Of a stretch of 64,000 nucleotides of DNA, positions 51,855-63,564 are shown in pieces. How positions within the stretch are numbered: position 1 is the stretch's first letter; each line of letters opens with the position of its first letter. The translations under genes and the position numbers were made by a program. The DNA lies in the NCBI GenBank assembly GCA_963989245.1, contig CAXDII010000275.1:107501-171500 (forward strand), written 5' to 3'. The stretch comes from Nansenia antarctica. Its lineage: Eukaryota > Chordata > Actinopteri > Argentiniformes > Microstomatidae. The notes beneath the pieces are model-generated. The model searched no databases, had not been told where the DNA came from, and saw nothing but the letters and a program-made list of their open reading frames with translations.

Positions 51855-54800
51855 CTGTAAGAATAGGAACATATACAGGGTTACATAGGCAAGTTTATTT
51901 GTATAGCACATTTTATACAACAAGGGCAATTCAAAGTGCTAAAATAATAGTGCTTTAAATAATAAATATGCTAATATTTGAAAATTGACAGCGCTGTAAA
52001 TAGTGTCATTCTTGCATCAAAGTGCTTTACATACAGCATTAGGATATAAAGAAAGAAAAAAATATATAGAAATTAAATATCAACATTTAACAAGATAATA
52101 GGCAATGAATACAAATATATGAATTAAAGTGTTCTCTATCTAAGTATGTCTCTCAGAGAGCACCTCCTACAAGCATCGTACCACCATACAGGATTACGGT
52201 CAGATTATCACGGGGAGTGGCTGCACATGCAGAAGAGGTTAATTATCATTATTTAAAAATAATAGTCATAAATATGCTAATATTTGAAAATTGATATACA
52301 TTATATACTGTATCATAAATACACTTTATACACATTATATACTGTATCATAAATAAAATTGTATTTGTTCCATGTTGTTCCATGAAAATCAGTTGAGGAT
52401 TACAGACATAATGAAATGTAGGCTACAGCAAGTACTTTGCTGTGATAGCTATAGCGAGACCTACTGTACAGTTTATCATTCATAACTGTCTGTACATAGA
52501 CATATACTATCCTATCACTACTGCGTATGTAACTGGGGTAAAACCTGTTATAGAAATAGCTTTATACGAGGTAGATTTAGAACATGGATAGGATACTGGG
52601 AGGTAGAACGCACTTATCTCGGAAAAGTCATGAAAGGAGGGTCCTGAAATTTGATTAACTTCAAAGGTAGAATTTATTTTTACTCACTAGGTCAAATGAC
52701 CCCACCCATGGCTGTTCCAGTGTTAATGACCCCACCCGTGGCTGTTCTAGTGTTAATGACCCCACCCATGGCTGTTCTAGTGTTAATGACCCCACCCATG
52801 GCTGTTCGGGTGTTAATAATCTCGTTCAAAGCTCTGAATAATTGTGTGACAGTAGAGTGAAAGCCAAAGGACGTCAGCTGGAGCGGCTTTCAAGAAAAAC
52901 CGGTCTCACTGTTCACAAACAGATGCACCATGCCCACATCCTCCTTTACAAAGACGCCCTCTCCTCAGCCAAATCCCAATATCTTACAGACAAAATCACT
53001 GCTGGTGCTGGGAACACCAGGGCCCTGTTCTCAGTGGTCAACTACTCACTCCGCCCCCCCGACTCCCTTCCCCCACACTTCTACTCCACTGACCACTGTA
53101 ACTCCCTGATGTCATTTTTCAACTCAAAAATAGCCAACATCCACCAGCAACTGCCCCCTCTTATGTCCAGTTGTCCATCTCCCCTATCTCCCCATCCCCC
53201 CCTCTCTGTACTTCTCTCCTGCTTCCATCTCCCCTCTGCTGCCGATTTATCTAAACTCATCCGGAAATCCAAGCCATCCACCTGCCAACTTGACCCCCTG
53301 CCCTCCTCCCTGGTCATAGCCTCCCTCCCCTCTCTCCTGCCCCTGATAACTGCAATCATCCATTCCTCCCTCACCTCTGGTTCTGTCCCATCATCTCTCA
53401 AATCCGCAGCCATAACACCTATTCTGAAGAAACCTGGTTCAGACCCCAACATCTTCAATAACCTCCGTCCCATCTCCAACCTGCCATTTCTTTCAAAAAT
53501 CATGGACAAAGTGGTGGCTTTACAGATTCATACTCATCTCTCAAACAATAACCTCTATGAACAGTTCCAGTCTGGCTTCCGCCCCCTTCACAGCACAGAA
53601 ACAGCCCTCCTCAAAATCACAAATGACCTCCTGATGGCAGCTGACTCCGGACTCATATCCATCCTCATCCTACTCGATCTGAGCGCCGCTTTTGATACTA
53701 TATCGCACTCCACCCTCCTTAACCGTTTAGCCTCCATTGGTATATCTGACACCCCTCTACACTGGTTCCATTCCTGTCTCTCTGGCCGCACTCAATTTAT
53801 ACAGTTAAAATCATTCACATCCCATCCGTCCCCCCTCTCCTCTGGTGTTCCCCAGGGCTCTGTCCTTGGCCCTATCCTCTTCAGCATCTACCTCCTCCCA
53901 CTTGGTCTGATTTTCCATAAATACAACATTCATTTCCACTGTTATGCGGACGACACCCAGCTCTACGTTTCCTCCAAACCCACTTCCACCCTCCCTCCCT
54001 CCTCCCTCTGTGCCTGTCTACATGAACTTAAATCCTGGTTCACTTCAAATTTCCTCAAACTAAGTAATTTTTGTAATAAAACAGAGGTAATTCTCATTGG
54101 CTCCAAATCCACACTCACCAAGCACCCCAGTTTCACCCTCAACATTGACAACTCCTTGGTTTCCCCCTCCCCCCAGGTTAAGAGTCTGGGTGTCGTCCTC
54201 GACAGCACCCTTTCATTCCACTCCCACGTCAACAACACCATCCGGTCTGCTTACTTCCATCTTTGTAATATCAACCGCCTCCGCCCTTCACTCACTCCCA
54301 ACAGCGCCGCAATCCTGGTCCACTCCCTCGTCACTTCCCGCCTAGATTACTGTAACTCCCTTCTCTTTGGTCTCCCCACAAACTGCTCCACAAGATCCAA
54401 CTGGTCCAGAACGCTGCTGCCCGTATTGTCACCAGAACCCCTGTCATCAGTCACATCACCCCCATTCTACACCAACTCCACTGGCTCCCCATCAAACACC
54501 GCATCGATTACAAAATCCTTCTCCATACTTTCAAGGCCATCCATAACCTCGCCCCTCCATACCTGTCCGACCTCCTCCACATCAACATTCCCACCCGGTC
54601 CCTCAGGTCTGCCTCCTCCATCAACCTGACCGTCCCCCCCAGCCCGTCTGTCCACCATGGGGTTTAGAGCCTTCAGCCGCTCCGCCCCTCGCCTCTGGAA
54701 CTCCCTCCCCCCCGACATCAGGAACATTGATTCAATCTCCTCTTTCAAAACCCACCTCAAAACCCACCTGTTTACGCAGGCGTATCCCTGTTGATTTACT

Positions 54801-57800
54801 GTTCCCGTGCTGCTTTGCTACTAGCTATGTTTTATACTGTATATTTCTATGTATTTTGTATTTTGTAACTGTTTTTAAATTTGTTGTTGTACGGCGACCT
54901 TGAGTGCCATGAAAGGCGCCTTATAAAATAAATGTATTATTATTAGTAGTAGAGTGCAGTAGAGAGCAGTAGAGGGCAGTAGAGAGCAGTAGAGAGCAGT
55001 AGAGTGCAGTAGAGCGCAGTAGAGCGCAGTAGAGGGCAGTAGAGAGCAGTAGAGGGCAGTAGAGGGCATTAGAGGACAGTAGAGAGCAGGAGAGGAGAGA
55101 GCAGTAGAGAGCCGTAGAGGACAGTAGAGGGCAGTAGAGGGCAGTAGAGAGCAGTAGAGAGCAGTAGAGGACAGCAGAGGGCAGTAGAGGGCAGTAGAGG
55201 GCAGTAGAGAGCAGTAGAGGGCAGTAGAGGGCAGTAGAGGGCAGTAGAGAGCAGTAGGGGGCAGTAGAGGGCAGTAGAGAGCAGTAGAGGGCAGTATAGG
55301 GCAGTAGAGAGCAGTAGAGAGCAGTAGAGGGCAGTAGAGGGCAGTAGAGAGCAGTAGAGAGCAGTAGAGAGCAGTAGGGGGCAGTAGGGGGCAGTAGAGA
55401 GCAGTAGAGGGCAGTAGAGGGCAGTAGTGCAGTTGCTATTCCTAAAATTGATTTTCTATCATATTTCTCTCTTGTCTGTTTTTATTATGTTTTATTCCAT
55501 TTATAAAATAAATGTATTATTATTATTAGTAGTAGTAGAGTGCAGTAGAGAGCAGTAGAGCGCAGTAGAGGGCAGTAGAGGGCAGTAGAGGGCAGTAGAG
55601 GGCAGTAGAGGACAGTAGAGGACAGTAGAGGACAGTAGAGGGCAGTAGAGGACAGTAGAGGGCAGTAGAGAGCAGGAGAGGAGAGAGCAGTAGAGAGCCG
55701 TAGAGGACAGTAGAGGGCAGTAGAGAGCAGTAGAGAGCAGTAGAGAGCAGTAGAGGGCAGTAGAGAGCAGTAGGGGGCAGTAGAGAGCAGTAGAGAGCAG
55801 TAGAGAGCAGTAGAGGGCAGTAGAGGGCAGTAGAGAGCAGTAGAGAGCAGTAGAGGGTAGTAGAGAGCAGTAGAGGGCAGTAGAGGGCAGTAGAGAGCAG
55901 TAGAGAGCAGTAGAAAGCAGTAGAGCAGTAGGGGGCAGTAGAGAGCAGTAGAGGGCAGTAGAGGGCAGTAGAGGGCAGTTGCTATTCCTAAAATTGATTT
56001 TCTATCATATTTCTCTCTTGTCTGTTTTTATTATGTTTTATTCCCCAATTTTGTAAACTGATTCACTTACTTTAGACAAATGTAGTAAGTCACTTTGGAT
56101 AAAAGTGTTTACATGTGGCTGTCCTGTAGTCCAGGGGGGTATTCCACGAAGCTCGATAAAGTTCTAAGCCTCGATAAAGTTCTAAGCCTCGAAAATGTTA
56201 GCTTGCGTTCGGTGCCATCAATGTGGCTCAAATAATTTGCTGCTTGGTTGAGCTCCTTCTGAGTCAGATATAATTAGCCTGGCGACCAGGCTAAAACACA
56301 GGCTATAGTAAGACGCGCGTCAAAAAAGGCTCACAGGCGGAAACTAAACCCTGAACGACAGTTCCTCATGTGTCTTTTAGGAAATATTAGTTCCCACTTC
56401 ACACGAGATAGATAGATTAGATAGTTTGACTGTGTGATAGATAGATAATTTGATAATTTGAAAGTGTGATCGATCGATAGATAGTTTGATTGTGTGATAG
56501 ATAACTAGATATTTTGAAAGTGTGATAGATAGATAGATAGATCGATGGATACATAAATAAGCTACAGCGGGAGAGCCATCAGCATCGGCTAGCTGTGGTG
56601 GTGTATCAGCAGACATTAGCAAGTAAAAAAACGATTCTTATGTGCCGTCACTTTAGCAACGACACAGTATTGTCAAGGGGAAAAGAAGGGGAGACGATTT
56701 TTTTATTGACAACGGAATTACATGCTGGAAAAACATGCAGACACAGACAATAAGAGACACACGGGAGAAGTACGGGAAAACAGGGCTGATGTGGGTGTCA
56801 TCAAAGGTAAGAGTTTGTTTTCTTTAACTCAGCTGATACTCAGCTGTTTACCGAATGCTCCATCTGACTGTGATTTTACTTCTGTAATTATTGTAATTCG
56901 TATTATATTATAGCTGATGATCTTTGTGTGTGTGTATGTGACTGTCAGTCACAAGTTTATATTCTGTATTTTCATATTATTTTTTTGGGCCATCCTCTAG
57001 TTTTGGCTGAAATTACGTCGTTGTTTTGAGCGCGCGTGCGCGTTTCATGCGCGTGCACGCGGGAAAAAAATTGCGCGCCCGCCACCAATGTAAAAATTCC
57101 TGGAGGAAACACTGGTAGTAATATTCATTTATTAAAATATGAACATATAACAATAACTGGGGCTAGTATGACCTACGCATTTAATCGGTCAGCAATGTCT
57201 TGCCAAACCATTTCCCTCGCCTTGTTAATTGCGGCAGTATTGCACTATTTTACATCTTATTTTTCCGTCTTCATAAAGATCAATAATTCGGAATGCTGCG
57301 CAAATGTAGGACCCCTGCAGAGTGGAGTATCTTCATTTCGACAGATCGACTCTTCGGGGCTCTTTATGTCTGCGTGCACGCGCCCATATCGAGGATTTCT
57401 AAGCCGGTGTTCTGTGAACACTCATGACACAAGCCTGATCCTCGTTCGATAAATCACCTGAGGCTTGAATTCCAATCCCGAGTTGCCTGATCGCCTGATT
57501 TATTTCAATTGCCGATATACTAATCCACTTTAGTGGAACGGCCCCCAGGACTGGGTTAGATTGGGGATAACGGTGTTAACATGTGGCTGTCCTGTAGTCC
57601 AGGACTGGGTTAGATTGGGGAACTAGCCCTGATATATCAACCCCACACAGCGGGAGAGAGCAGGACTGTCAGACGATGCAGGTACTGACTGACTTACACT
57701 GCACTGGCAGCATTCGTTTTACAACAGTGCAATGACACTCACCAATAACAAAGACTTACCATCCATCTCACTGTCTTTCATCTCCACTCTTCCTCTGGAA

Positions 57801-59660
57801 GACATGGTTACCATGGTTACATGAGCTGAAGAGGACCTGCGGCTAGAAACACTGGAGGCAGAAACAACGCAGGTCGATTAGACATGACAGACAAACAGTT
57901 CACTGAACTCCCATCTAGACTGACAGGACACGTCCTGCAAATGCAATAATAATATTACTGATGGCATTTGCTGTAATTAAAGGGTCTGGAAAGTAAACAT
58001 TAAATGGTTCCAATTGTATTTTGTGTCCAGGAACATTTTTAAAACATAATAAACTACGAAAATAATCTTCTAGTTAGGCTCTACTTCCTGGTCAGACAGT
58101 TCTGAGGCTGTGTGGGCGTGGCCTTTGCACACTTGACTGGCAGCTCCCTTCCAAGCCAGCTTGCTGCCTTATCATACATGACATTCATCTGTTAGACGTG
58201 CTTATAGTTCTGCCCTTTAACTACCAACTGTTTAATTACCAACTGTTTAATTACCAACTGCCCTTTAATTACCAACTGTTTAATTACCAACTGTTTAATT
58301 ACCTACTGTTTAATTACCAAATGTTTAATTACCTACTGCCCTTTAACTACCAACTGTTTAATTACCAACTGCCCTTTAATAACTGTTAAGCTGCTGTTGA
58401 AATGTGTAAATACTGAGCTAATACAATTACAAATGGACTTATGCACCTGCAGTATGATTATAGTCATGCACCTGCAGTATGACTCATCATATCAATTCAA
58501 TGACCACCATTAGCATACAGTACACCTGGCACCCTATGGTGAATTATTGAACAGGATACTTGTGGACAGGATCCACAGCATGTGTTAGCGTTAGCAGCAT
58601 GTGTTAGGGTTAGCAGCACGTGTTAGCGTTGGCAGCATGTGTTAGCGTTAGCAGCATGTGTTAGCGTTAGCAGCATGTGTTAGGGGTTAGCAGCACGGGT
58701 TAGCGTTAGCAGCATGTGTTAGGGTTAGCAGCACGTGTTAGCGTTGGCAGCATGTGTTAGGGTTAGCAGCACGTGTTAGCGTTGGCAGCATGTGTTAGGG
58801 TTAGCAGCATGTGTTAGGGTTAGCAGCACGTGTTAGCGTTAGCAGCATGTGTTAGGGTTAGCAGCATGTGTTAGGGGTTAGCAGCATGAGTTAGCGTTAG
58901 CAGCATGTGTTAGGGTTAGCAGCATGTGTTAGGGGTTAGCAGCATGTGTTGGGGGTTAGCAGCATGTGTTAGCGTTAGCAGCATGTGTGACTTACTGATC
59001 AGTTGTAGCACAACGGTGTTGGTCTGGTCTTCTAATTCGCTGCTGTATTTTCACAATATCCGCCGTGTTTAGTTTCTTCCCACACTGGACGTAGCACTGG
59101 CGCATGTCCTCATGACCACAACTATGTTTCCTTTGCTCAGAGGTTTGCCCTGCCGCTGTCCTTCTCCGCTGCTCCTGTAATCCAATCACTGAGCTGCTCT
59201 TGTGACCACCTGACTCAGGATGTGATTGGTCAGCTCTAGCGCGGCCTGTGGTTGGCCTTTGCTGAGAGGAATTCCTACCATAGCACTCTTCGATCTTGAC
59301 CTCCTGACCTCCAGTCTTGACCTCTGAACTGCCGTTACTGTCACTATCCATGTCATCACTGTCACTATCCATGTCATTCGCTGCTTCAGAGAGGTGACAC
59401 CCTGACGTTTCTCTGCTGAGCATCTCATCTTTGGCCTTTTGGTTTTTGATAAAGTCCCGTAGAAACCTGTCCCACGGTGTGTCGTACTCTTCTTTAATGT
59501 TGGGAGAGTGATGGTCCCTGTGGGTGGGAGGTGGTGGTGGTGGTGGTGGCTGGAGCCTAATAAGATTGTCCTTCCGGTGGTTATGTCCTTCTGCCTCTGC
59601 ATCAGGGGACCCAAGGTGTGTCCTCTGGCTCTCTGACACTGAGTAAGCAGAAGCCTCCAT
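50800..59660 (-). CDS. C2H2 zinc-finger protein, three coding exons (603 aa)
   Basis: Exons 59660-58996, 57851-57760 and 51854-50800 join in phase (665+92+1055 bases = 604 codons with stop). The N-terminal part has a poly-proline run, acidic DSDSDD repeats and one degenerate finger (CYVQCGKKLN). The middle exon contains SSRGRVEMKDSEMD, a leader common in fish zinc-finger genes. The last exon carries 11 fingers in TGEKPYHCSQC style, without KRAB or SCAN domain. It is expected to bind DNA in the nucleus; its target is unknown. The stop (TAG) replaces the Lys of a finger linker, and one more finger is readable behind it. An acceptor just before the ATG (GGGCAG|AGAGATGG) implies a further 5' noncoding exon. 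Confidence 0.85.
51896..51950 (-). mobile_element. LINE/SINE tail
   Basis: In reverse: AGCACTTTGAATTGCCCTTG, then GTGCTATACAAATAAACTTG. Confidence 0.6.
51951..52589. other. Zinc-finger intron, no gene seen
   Basis: AT-rich. AATATGCTAATATTTGAAAA occurs twice (51965 and 52271) and ATTATATACTGTATCATAAA twice (52304, 52334). Confidence 0.45.
52590..52830. repeat. Interspersed repeat with 30-bp tandem units
   Basis: Related to 2968-3112. The end GGCTGTTCTAGTGTTAATGA plus CCCCACCCAT is repeated four times (52692-52818). Confidence 0.75.
52840..54945 (+). mobile_element. L2 LINE, 5' truncated
   Basis: An RT-bearing frame followed by a 3' UTR ending GGCGCCTTATAAAATAAATG and (ATT)n, inserted in intron 2 of the zinc-finger gene, antisense to it. 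Confidence 0.9.
52842..54629 (+). pseudogene. L2 reverse transcriptase, frameshifted near its end
   Basis: Contains the L2 RT blocks LRPISNLPFLSKIMDKV, FQSGFRPLHSTETALL, LILLDLSAAFDTISH, SGVPQGSVLGPILFS and the active site HCYADDTQLYV. The frame departs from the family near 54383 (one base lost within CACAAACTGCTCC), and a second shift lies near 54640. The true C-terminus (SAPRLWNSLPPDIR ... FKTHLKTHLFTQAY) is readable at 54665-54795. Endonuclease missing. Confidence 0.9.
54921..56045. repeat. 580-bp tandem duplication holding 10-bp arrays
   Basis: TTATAAAATAAATGTATTAT starts at 54921 and again at 55501. Each half has a long array of GCAGTAGAGG/GCAGTAGAGA units (54952-55432; 55533-55978), then the same flank TTGCTATTCCTAAAATTGAT. 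The L2 tail is part of the duplicated unit. Confidence 0.93.
56046..56135 (+). mobile_element. Retroposon tail
   Basis: AGTAAGTCACTTTGGATAAA, a fish LINE/SINE tail, then unique sequence. Confidence 0.5.
56136..57546 (-). mobile_element. Harbinger-like non-autonomous element
   Basis: Ends GGGGGTATTCCACGAAGC and (inverted) GGGGGCCGTTCCACTAAAG. An empty-site-like copy of the flank (GTCCTGTAGTCCAGGACTGG) occurs at 57587. On the minus strand near 57170-57235 a frame reads AREMVWQDIADRLNA, like the Myb/SANT part of Harbinger accessory proteins. No nuclease gene. Contains (GATA)n at 56405-56545 and a hAT-like end AGGAAACACTGG at 57100-57113. Confidence 0.6.
57547..57759. repeat. Duplicated 50-base flank
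   Basis: GGACTGGGTTAGATTGGGG occurs at 57548 and 57602, separated by TGTGGCTGTCCTGTAGTCC. The rest is intron without other features. Confidence 0.6.
57760..57851 (-). CDS. Zinc-finger gene, second coding exon
   Basis: 92 bases: VSSRRSSSAHVTMVTMSSRG, then RVEMKDSEMD. The acceptor is CTGCCTCCAG and the donor GATG|GTAAGT. Internal ATG codons at 57814 and 57805 could start a shorter protein. Confidence 0.82.
57852..58204. other. Zinc-finger intron 1, first part
   Basis: No repeat or gene recognised. Confidence 0.4.
58205..58385. repeat. TTTAATTACCAACTG tandem repeat
   Basis: 15-base units, with CCC inserted in some, about 11 copies. Confidence 0.9.
58578..58988. repeat. 18-bp minisatellite GTTAGCAGCATGTGTTAG
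   Basis: About 22 units differing mainly at AGCG/AGGG and CATG/CACG. It ends 8 bases before the exon donor at 58995. Confidence 0.93.
58996..59660 (-). CDS. Zinc-finger gene, first coding exon
   Basis: 221 codons plus two bases from MEASAYSVSE to TTD. Features: eight prolines in a row (about 39-46), acidic MDSDSDDMDSDSN, then a finger with CYVQCGKKLN but no canonical His pair. The donor GATCA|GTAAGT is optimal. The ATG has a good context (AGAGATGG). Confidence 0.85.
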
Positions 59661-59664
59661 CTCT

Positions 59665-60482
59665 CTGCCCAGATGGACAGTTCACAGTGCAGGGAATCCT
59701 ACCAACACAGATGATCACAATAAAACAGTGACGAAATGTAATCAAAACATTGAACATTTCTTTTTCCAGAATTGGAAAACAGTAGCCAAGCTACAGTTAG
59801 GTCCATTTGGACTCTTTGACAGTACTGTTGTTATTTTAGTTGTTTACCAAAATATATTCAAGTTATAGTCATAGAATGAATATGGCCTTAAAGTGCAGAC
59901 TGTCAAACACCCTCATTAATTTGAGGGTATCCAGATCCAAGTTGGAGGAATGGTTTAGATGTTACAGCTCTTTAATACGTGGCACCCTCCTTTTCAAGGG
60001 ACCAAAAGCAACTGGCCCAATGACGTGACGTCCAAATCCCTTTATGAAGTGAAAATAAGGAAAATGTTTATAAAAAACATTTATTGAATCCATTAATCTC
60101 TGTTTATTAAATGATATGAAAATGTTTTGAGGGTGTAGCATAGCCAGTGTTTCCTCTACATGCATTTATTGGTGGCGGGCCGCCACGAATGAATTTCCTC
60201 CGCCACGAATTGATTCAGTCCACACACAAAAAAAAAAAAGTTCAAAAAAAAAAAAAAATTATCTGAACATTTTAGCTGATTAAAATATATCTGATCCTAG
60301 ATCAGCGCTATAATGGATGTTGACTAAAAGTGCACCTAAATCCACACCCATCTCTCTCTAACCGCTGATCCAAAATCAGATTAATGACATTCAGTTGACG
60401 ACGTGACACAAGGGCTCCTGATTGGTCTAAATGTGAACTGTGGTATTATTGTTATTGTGTACAGGCCACCGTAGTGACATCA
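59665..60482. other. Upstream of the zinc-finger ATG; repeat fragments
   Basis: 60147-60215 starts CCAGTGTTTCCTCTACATGC and contains GGTGGCGGGCCGCCACGAAT, a hAT-like end related to the one at 57060-57113. Poly-A runs at 60226-60258. No coding exon seen. Confidence 0.4.
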
Positions 60483-60643
60483 GGGGGGTATTCCATCAAC
60501 ATCGCTAAAGGGAAAATCCAGGTTTAGTCTGATAAATCTCGCGAGAGTTCTTAAAAATATCCAGGCATATTCTGATGGGTCTCGCGAGAGTTATCAAAAA
60601 TAAGCCAGGATTTTCCTTTAGCGACGTTGATGGAATACCCCCC
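60483..60643. mobile_element. 161-bp MITE with two TCTCGCGAGA motifs
   Basis: About 38-base terminal inverted repeats (GGGGGGTATTCCATCAAC, then ATCGCTAAAGG). TCTCGCGAGA occurs at 60537-60546 and 60580-60589. The end resembles that of the Harbinger-like element at 56136. Confidence 0.8.
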
Positions 60644-60645
60644 AG

Positions 60646-61078
60646 GTCAGGTGGGCAGGTTACGACGAGACAACAAGAGACCGGTATTGTAGAGCTTACA
60701 GAGCGAGTTAAAATAAAGACACTTACATTGAAATACAGAAGGACTCACGTGTATGTTTAATAGAATAACACGACATGGTGTCAGAAGTCCTGTAAGTGAG
60801 TGTTAAGAGTTAGATCGGCCGACAAGTGTCATTTGAGCTCGTGACGGTGAGAAGGGAGAAGAAAAAATGGATGCTAATGCTAACGCGGGAGCAGCTGCAG
60901 TCCAGAGAGCTTCTTCGAAAAATTAAACGAAAACAGCGACAGATGGATGGATTTTTCAAGAAAAAAGATGTCCCAGACACTTCAAACATTGCTGAAGCTA
61001 GCAGTGGCTATGAGCGACCCGAAACTGCATGGCTGGCAGGACCAAAGAAGCTAGGTGGTGGATCAGCTAACAGCGTTT
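60646..61078 (+). mobile_element. LTR-retrotransposon fragment joined to the hAT 5' side
   Basis: AATAGAATAACACGACA followed by TGGTGTCAGAAGTCC looks like an LTR end plus primer site. A frame after it (from about 60826) has KRKQRQMDGFFKKKDVPDTS, resembling some hAT N-termini. This sequence replaces the normal left end of the next hAT. Confidence 0.45.
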
Positions 61079-63125
61079 ATGGCGGGGTACCTAGCTAGCA
61101 ACGTTGGCGAACTGGAAAGGCCTCCCTCGTCATTGAAATCACATATATGGGAGCACTTTGGCTTCCCTGTTACTTATAATAATGATGGAAGGAGGGAGGT
61201 CGATAAGAAAGTTACGGTGTGTAGGCATTGTGCCACGCGGAAATCTTATGAGGCAGGCAATACGTCAAGCATGGCCACACATTTAACGCGACATCACCCT
61301 GGTGTGTTGATGACGGGGGGCAAGAAAAAAGTAGCTCAACAACTTCTCCAAACGTCATTTAAACAAACGATTCCTGCAGACTCAGACCGGGCTAAAGCCA
61401 TTACCAATTCAATTGGGAAGTTTATCGCGGCAGACATGAGGCCATACTCCGTTGTGGAGAACGGAGGGTTTCAAAATATGATCAATGTGCTTGAGCCACG
61501 TTACAAAATCCCCTCGCGCCCCCACTTCAGTGAGAAGGTTGTGCCCGACCTCTATGAAAAGGAGAGGATCCTAATTGTCGGCGAATTAGCAAATGCATCC
61601 TCTGTTGCCCTCACCACAGACGGGTGGACCTCCCGTGCAACGCAAAGCTACGTGACGGCTCACTTCATCACAGCAGAGTGGGAGATGCGCAGTCCCGTGC
61701 TGCAGACGCGCGCACTCTATGAGAGTCACACAGGTACCAATCTTGCGCAGATCCTGACAGGAACAGTAGCAGAGTGGAAGCTAGAGAGACCCAATATAAA
61801 TATCCCAGTCACCACAGATAATGCCAAGAACCAAGCAAATGCAGTGATAGAAGCTGGACTGGGGCCACAGATAGGGTGCTTTGCACATTCCATTAATTTA
61901 GCATCCCAAAGGGGAATCTCTGTCAACCGGATGGACCGCCTCCTTGGGAGGATCAGGAAGGTTGTTTCCTATTTCCACAGGAGCACAACAGCCGCTCATT
62001 TGCTTAAGACCAAGCAAGAAATGCTACAGCTACCAACCCACAAGCTCATACAGGATGTCACAACAAGATGGAACTCCACCTATGACATGATGGAGCGCTA
62101 TCTGGAGCAGCAGGCAGCTGTATACTCTGCACTGACAGACAAGACCCTGAAAAGAAATGTCAAAGACATTGTCACCTTGTCTGATGGTGACGTGAAAGTG
62201 GCAGAAGAGGTCCTCCAAGTGCTCAAACCCCTAAAGATGATAACAACTCTGATGAGCACTGAAACAGCACCATCTGTGTCCATGATCCTACCTCTGAAAA
62301 CAAGGATTCTACAATCCATGGCCCCAGATGAGCAAGACAGCAACATCACTGGAGATGTCAAGGCTGCCATTAGAGGGGACCTGAGCCCCAGATACACTGA
62401 CCCCCCTCTACAGGACTACCTTCATCAATCTACTGCACTGGACCCAAGGTTCAAGTCGCTGTCTCACCTAGACCCTACCCTACGTCAGAGGACATACAGC
62501 GATCTCATCACTGAGATTATGGGCACTGAAGAAAATGTAAATATATATATATATAAAAACGTTTTTTTTACCTAATATTTAATTACTTAAATAATAAATA
62601 CTGCAATTCTTTTAGTCTATGCCATTTTGGATTTAGATAATAATGTATGTTATTGCTACAATTATAGTTCTATGAAATATGAAAATAAATGATTAGTTAG
62701 ATTAATAGATCGATTCCTTTTTTCTGCAGGGTCAAGCCACAGAGCTGCCAGGAGAAGACGCAGAGCCAGAGGCATCTCCTCCACAAAAGAAGTCAGCCAT
62801 GCAGGAGCTTTTTGGGGAGACCTTTGTGAGCAGCATGGACATAGTCCAGACGTTTGCCAACACCATTGAGGAGGAGGTGTCATCCTACAAGGTAGCAAGC
62901 AGCATTCCACTGGATGGTGATCCACTGGCATGGTGGAAAAGGAATGAGGATAAATACCCTCACGTTGCCATGATGGCAAGACGTTACCTGGCTGTGCCGG
63001 CTACTTCAGTTCCTAGCGAGAGGGTGTTCTCCACAGCAGGAGACATAGTGACTGCAAATAGGTCTGCCCTCTCCCCAGACAATGTGGACATCCTCATCTT
63101 TTTGAAAATGAATATGAAGTTATAA
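61079..63125 (+). CDS. Ac-type hAT transposase, intact two-exon gene (617 aa)
   Basis: Exon 1 61079-62536 and exon 2 62730-63125 join in phase 0 (AAT|GTAAAT ... TTCTGCAG|GGT). The start MAGYLASNVGE corresponds to MASASNVGE of the second copy. A BED finger is at about 12-67 (WEHFGFPV, CRHCATRK, HLTRHH). The catalytic Asp residues are in ALTTDGWTS and PVTTDNAKNQ. Then come CFAHSINLAS, TRWNSTYDM, and the Glu in SVPSERVFSTAGD before the C-terminal dimerisation end (DNVDILIFLKMN). No stop or shift. It could supply transposase even though this copy has lost its left end. Related to ZBED1/ZBED6-type host genes. Confidence 0.9.
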
Positions 63126-63479
63126 GCTTGAGGCTGCTTTGCTTTATTTACTTTTTTTTCTTACCATGTTTAAAGGATTTCACTTTATTATTTAGGTAAA
63201 GTTAGGTTTCACTTGGCAACCAGATTGCAGCAGTGATGTTATATATATATATGTTGTTATATATATTGTTATATATAGATGTTATATATATGTGATATAT
63301 ATATCAGTTTTGACATCTTGAATGTTGTTTTTTTGTTTCACATATTAAAAGTGGTGTTTTTACAGAATTCAAGGAAAATGTTGTTTTTATAAAAAAAAAA
63401 AAATGTTTTGTGTTGATCCGAAAAATGATCCGATCCGTGACTCAAAATCCGTGACACGATCCGATCCGTGAGTTAGGTG
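63126..63479. other. 3' UTR of the Ac-type hAT
   Basis: AT-rich with TATATA tracts and a subterminal region rich in GATCCGATCCGTGA motifs (63413-63480). Confidence 0.7.
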
Positions 63480-63495
63480 ATCCGTTACACCCCTA

Positions 63496-63564
63496 GTTAC
63501 AGCTAACTATGTTTCTATAGAGGAGGGTTACACTAACTATGTTTCTATAGAGGAGGGTTACAGC
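63496..63564. repeat. 31-bp direct repeat between two hAT copies
   Basis: GTTACAGCTAACTATGTTTC plus TATAGAGGAGG, then a second unit lacking GC, then GTTACAGC again. The 8-mer GTTACAGC flanks the right end of copy 1 (63496-63503) and the left end of copy 2 (63557-63564). Confidence 0.9.

Larger units (their letters stand above)
61079..63495 (+). mobile_element. Ac-type BED-hAT, left terminal repeat missing
   Basis: The right end ATCCGTTACACCCCTA (63480-63495) is followed by GTTACAGC. The left side starts at the coding region only; the copy at 63565 shows what the true left end looks like. Confidence 0.85.

Noticed and set aside
57036..57452. 138-codon plus-strand frame as a gene
   Set aside because: The minus strand carries a Myb/SANT-like reading within a Harbinger-like element; the plus frame is its shadow.
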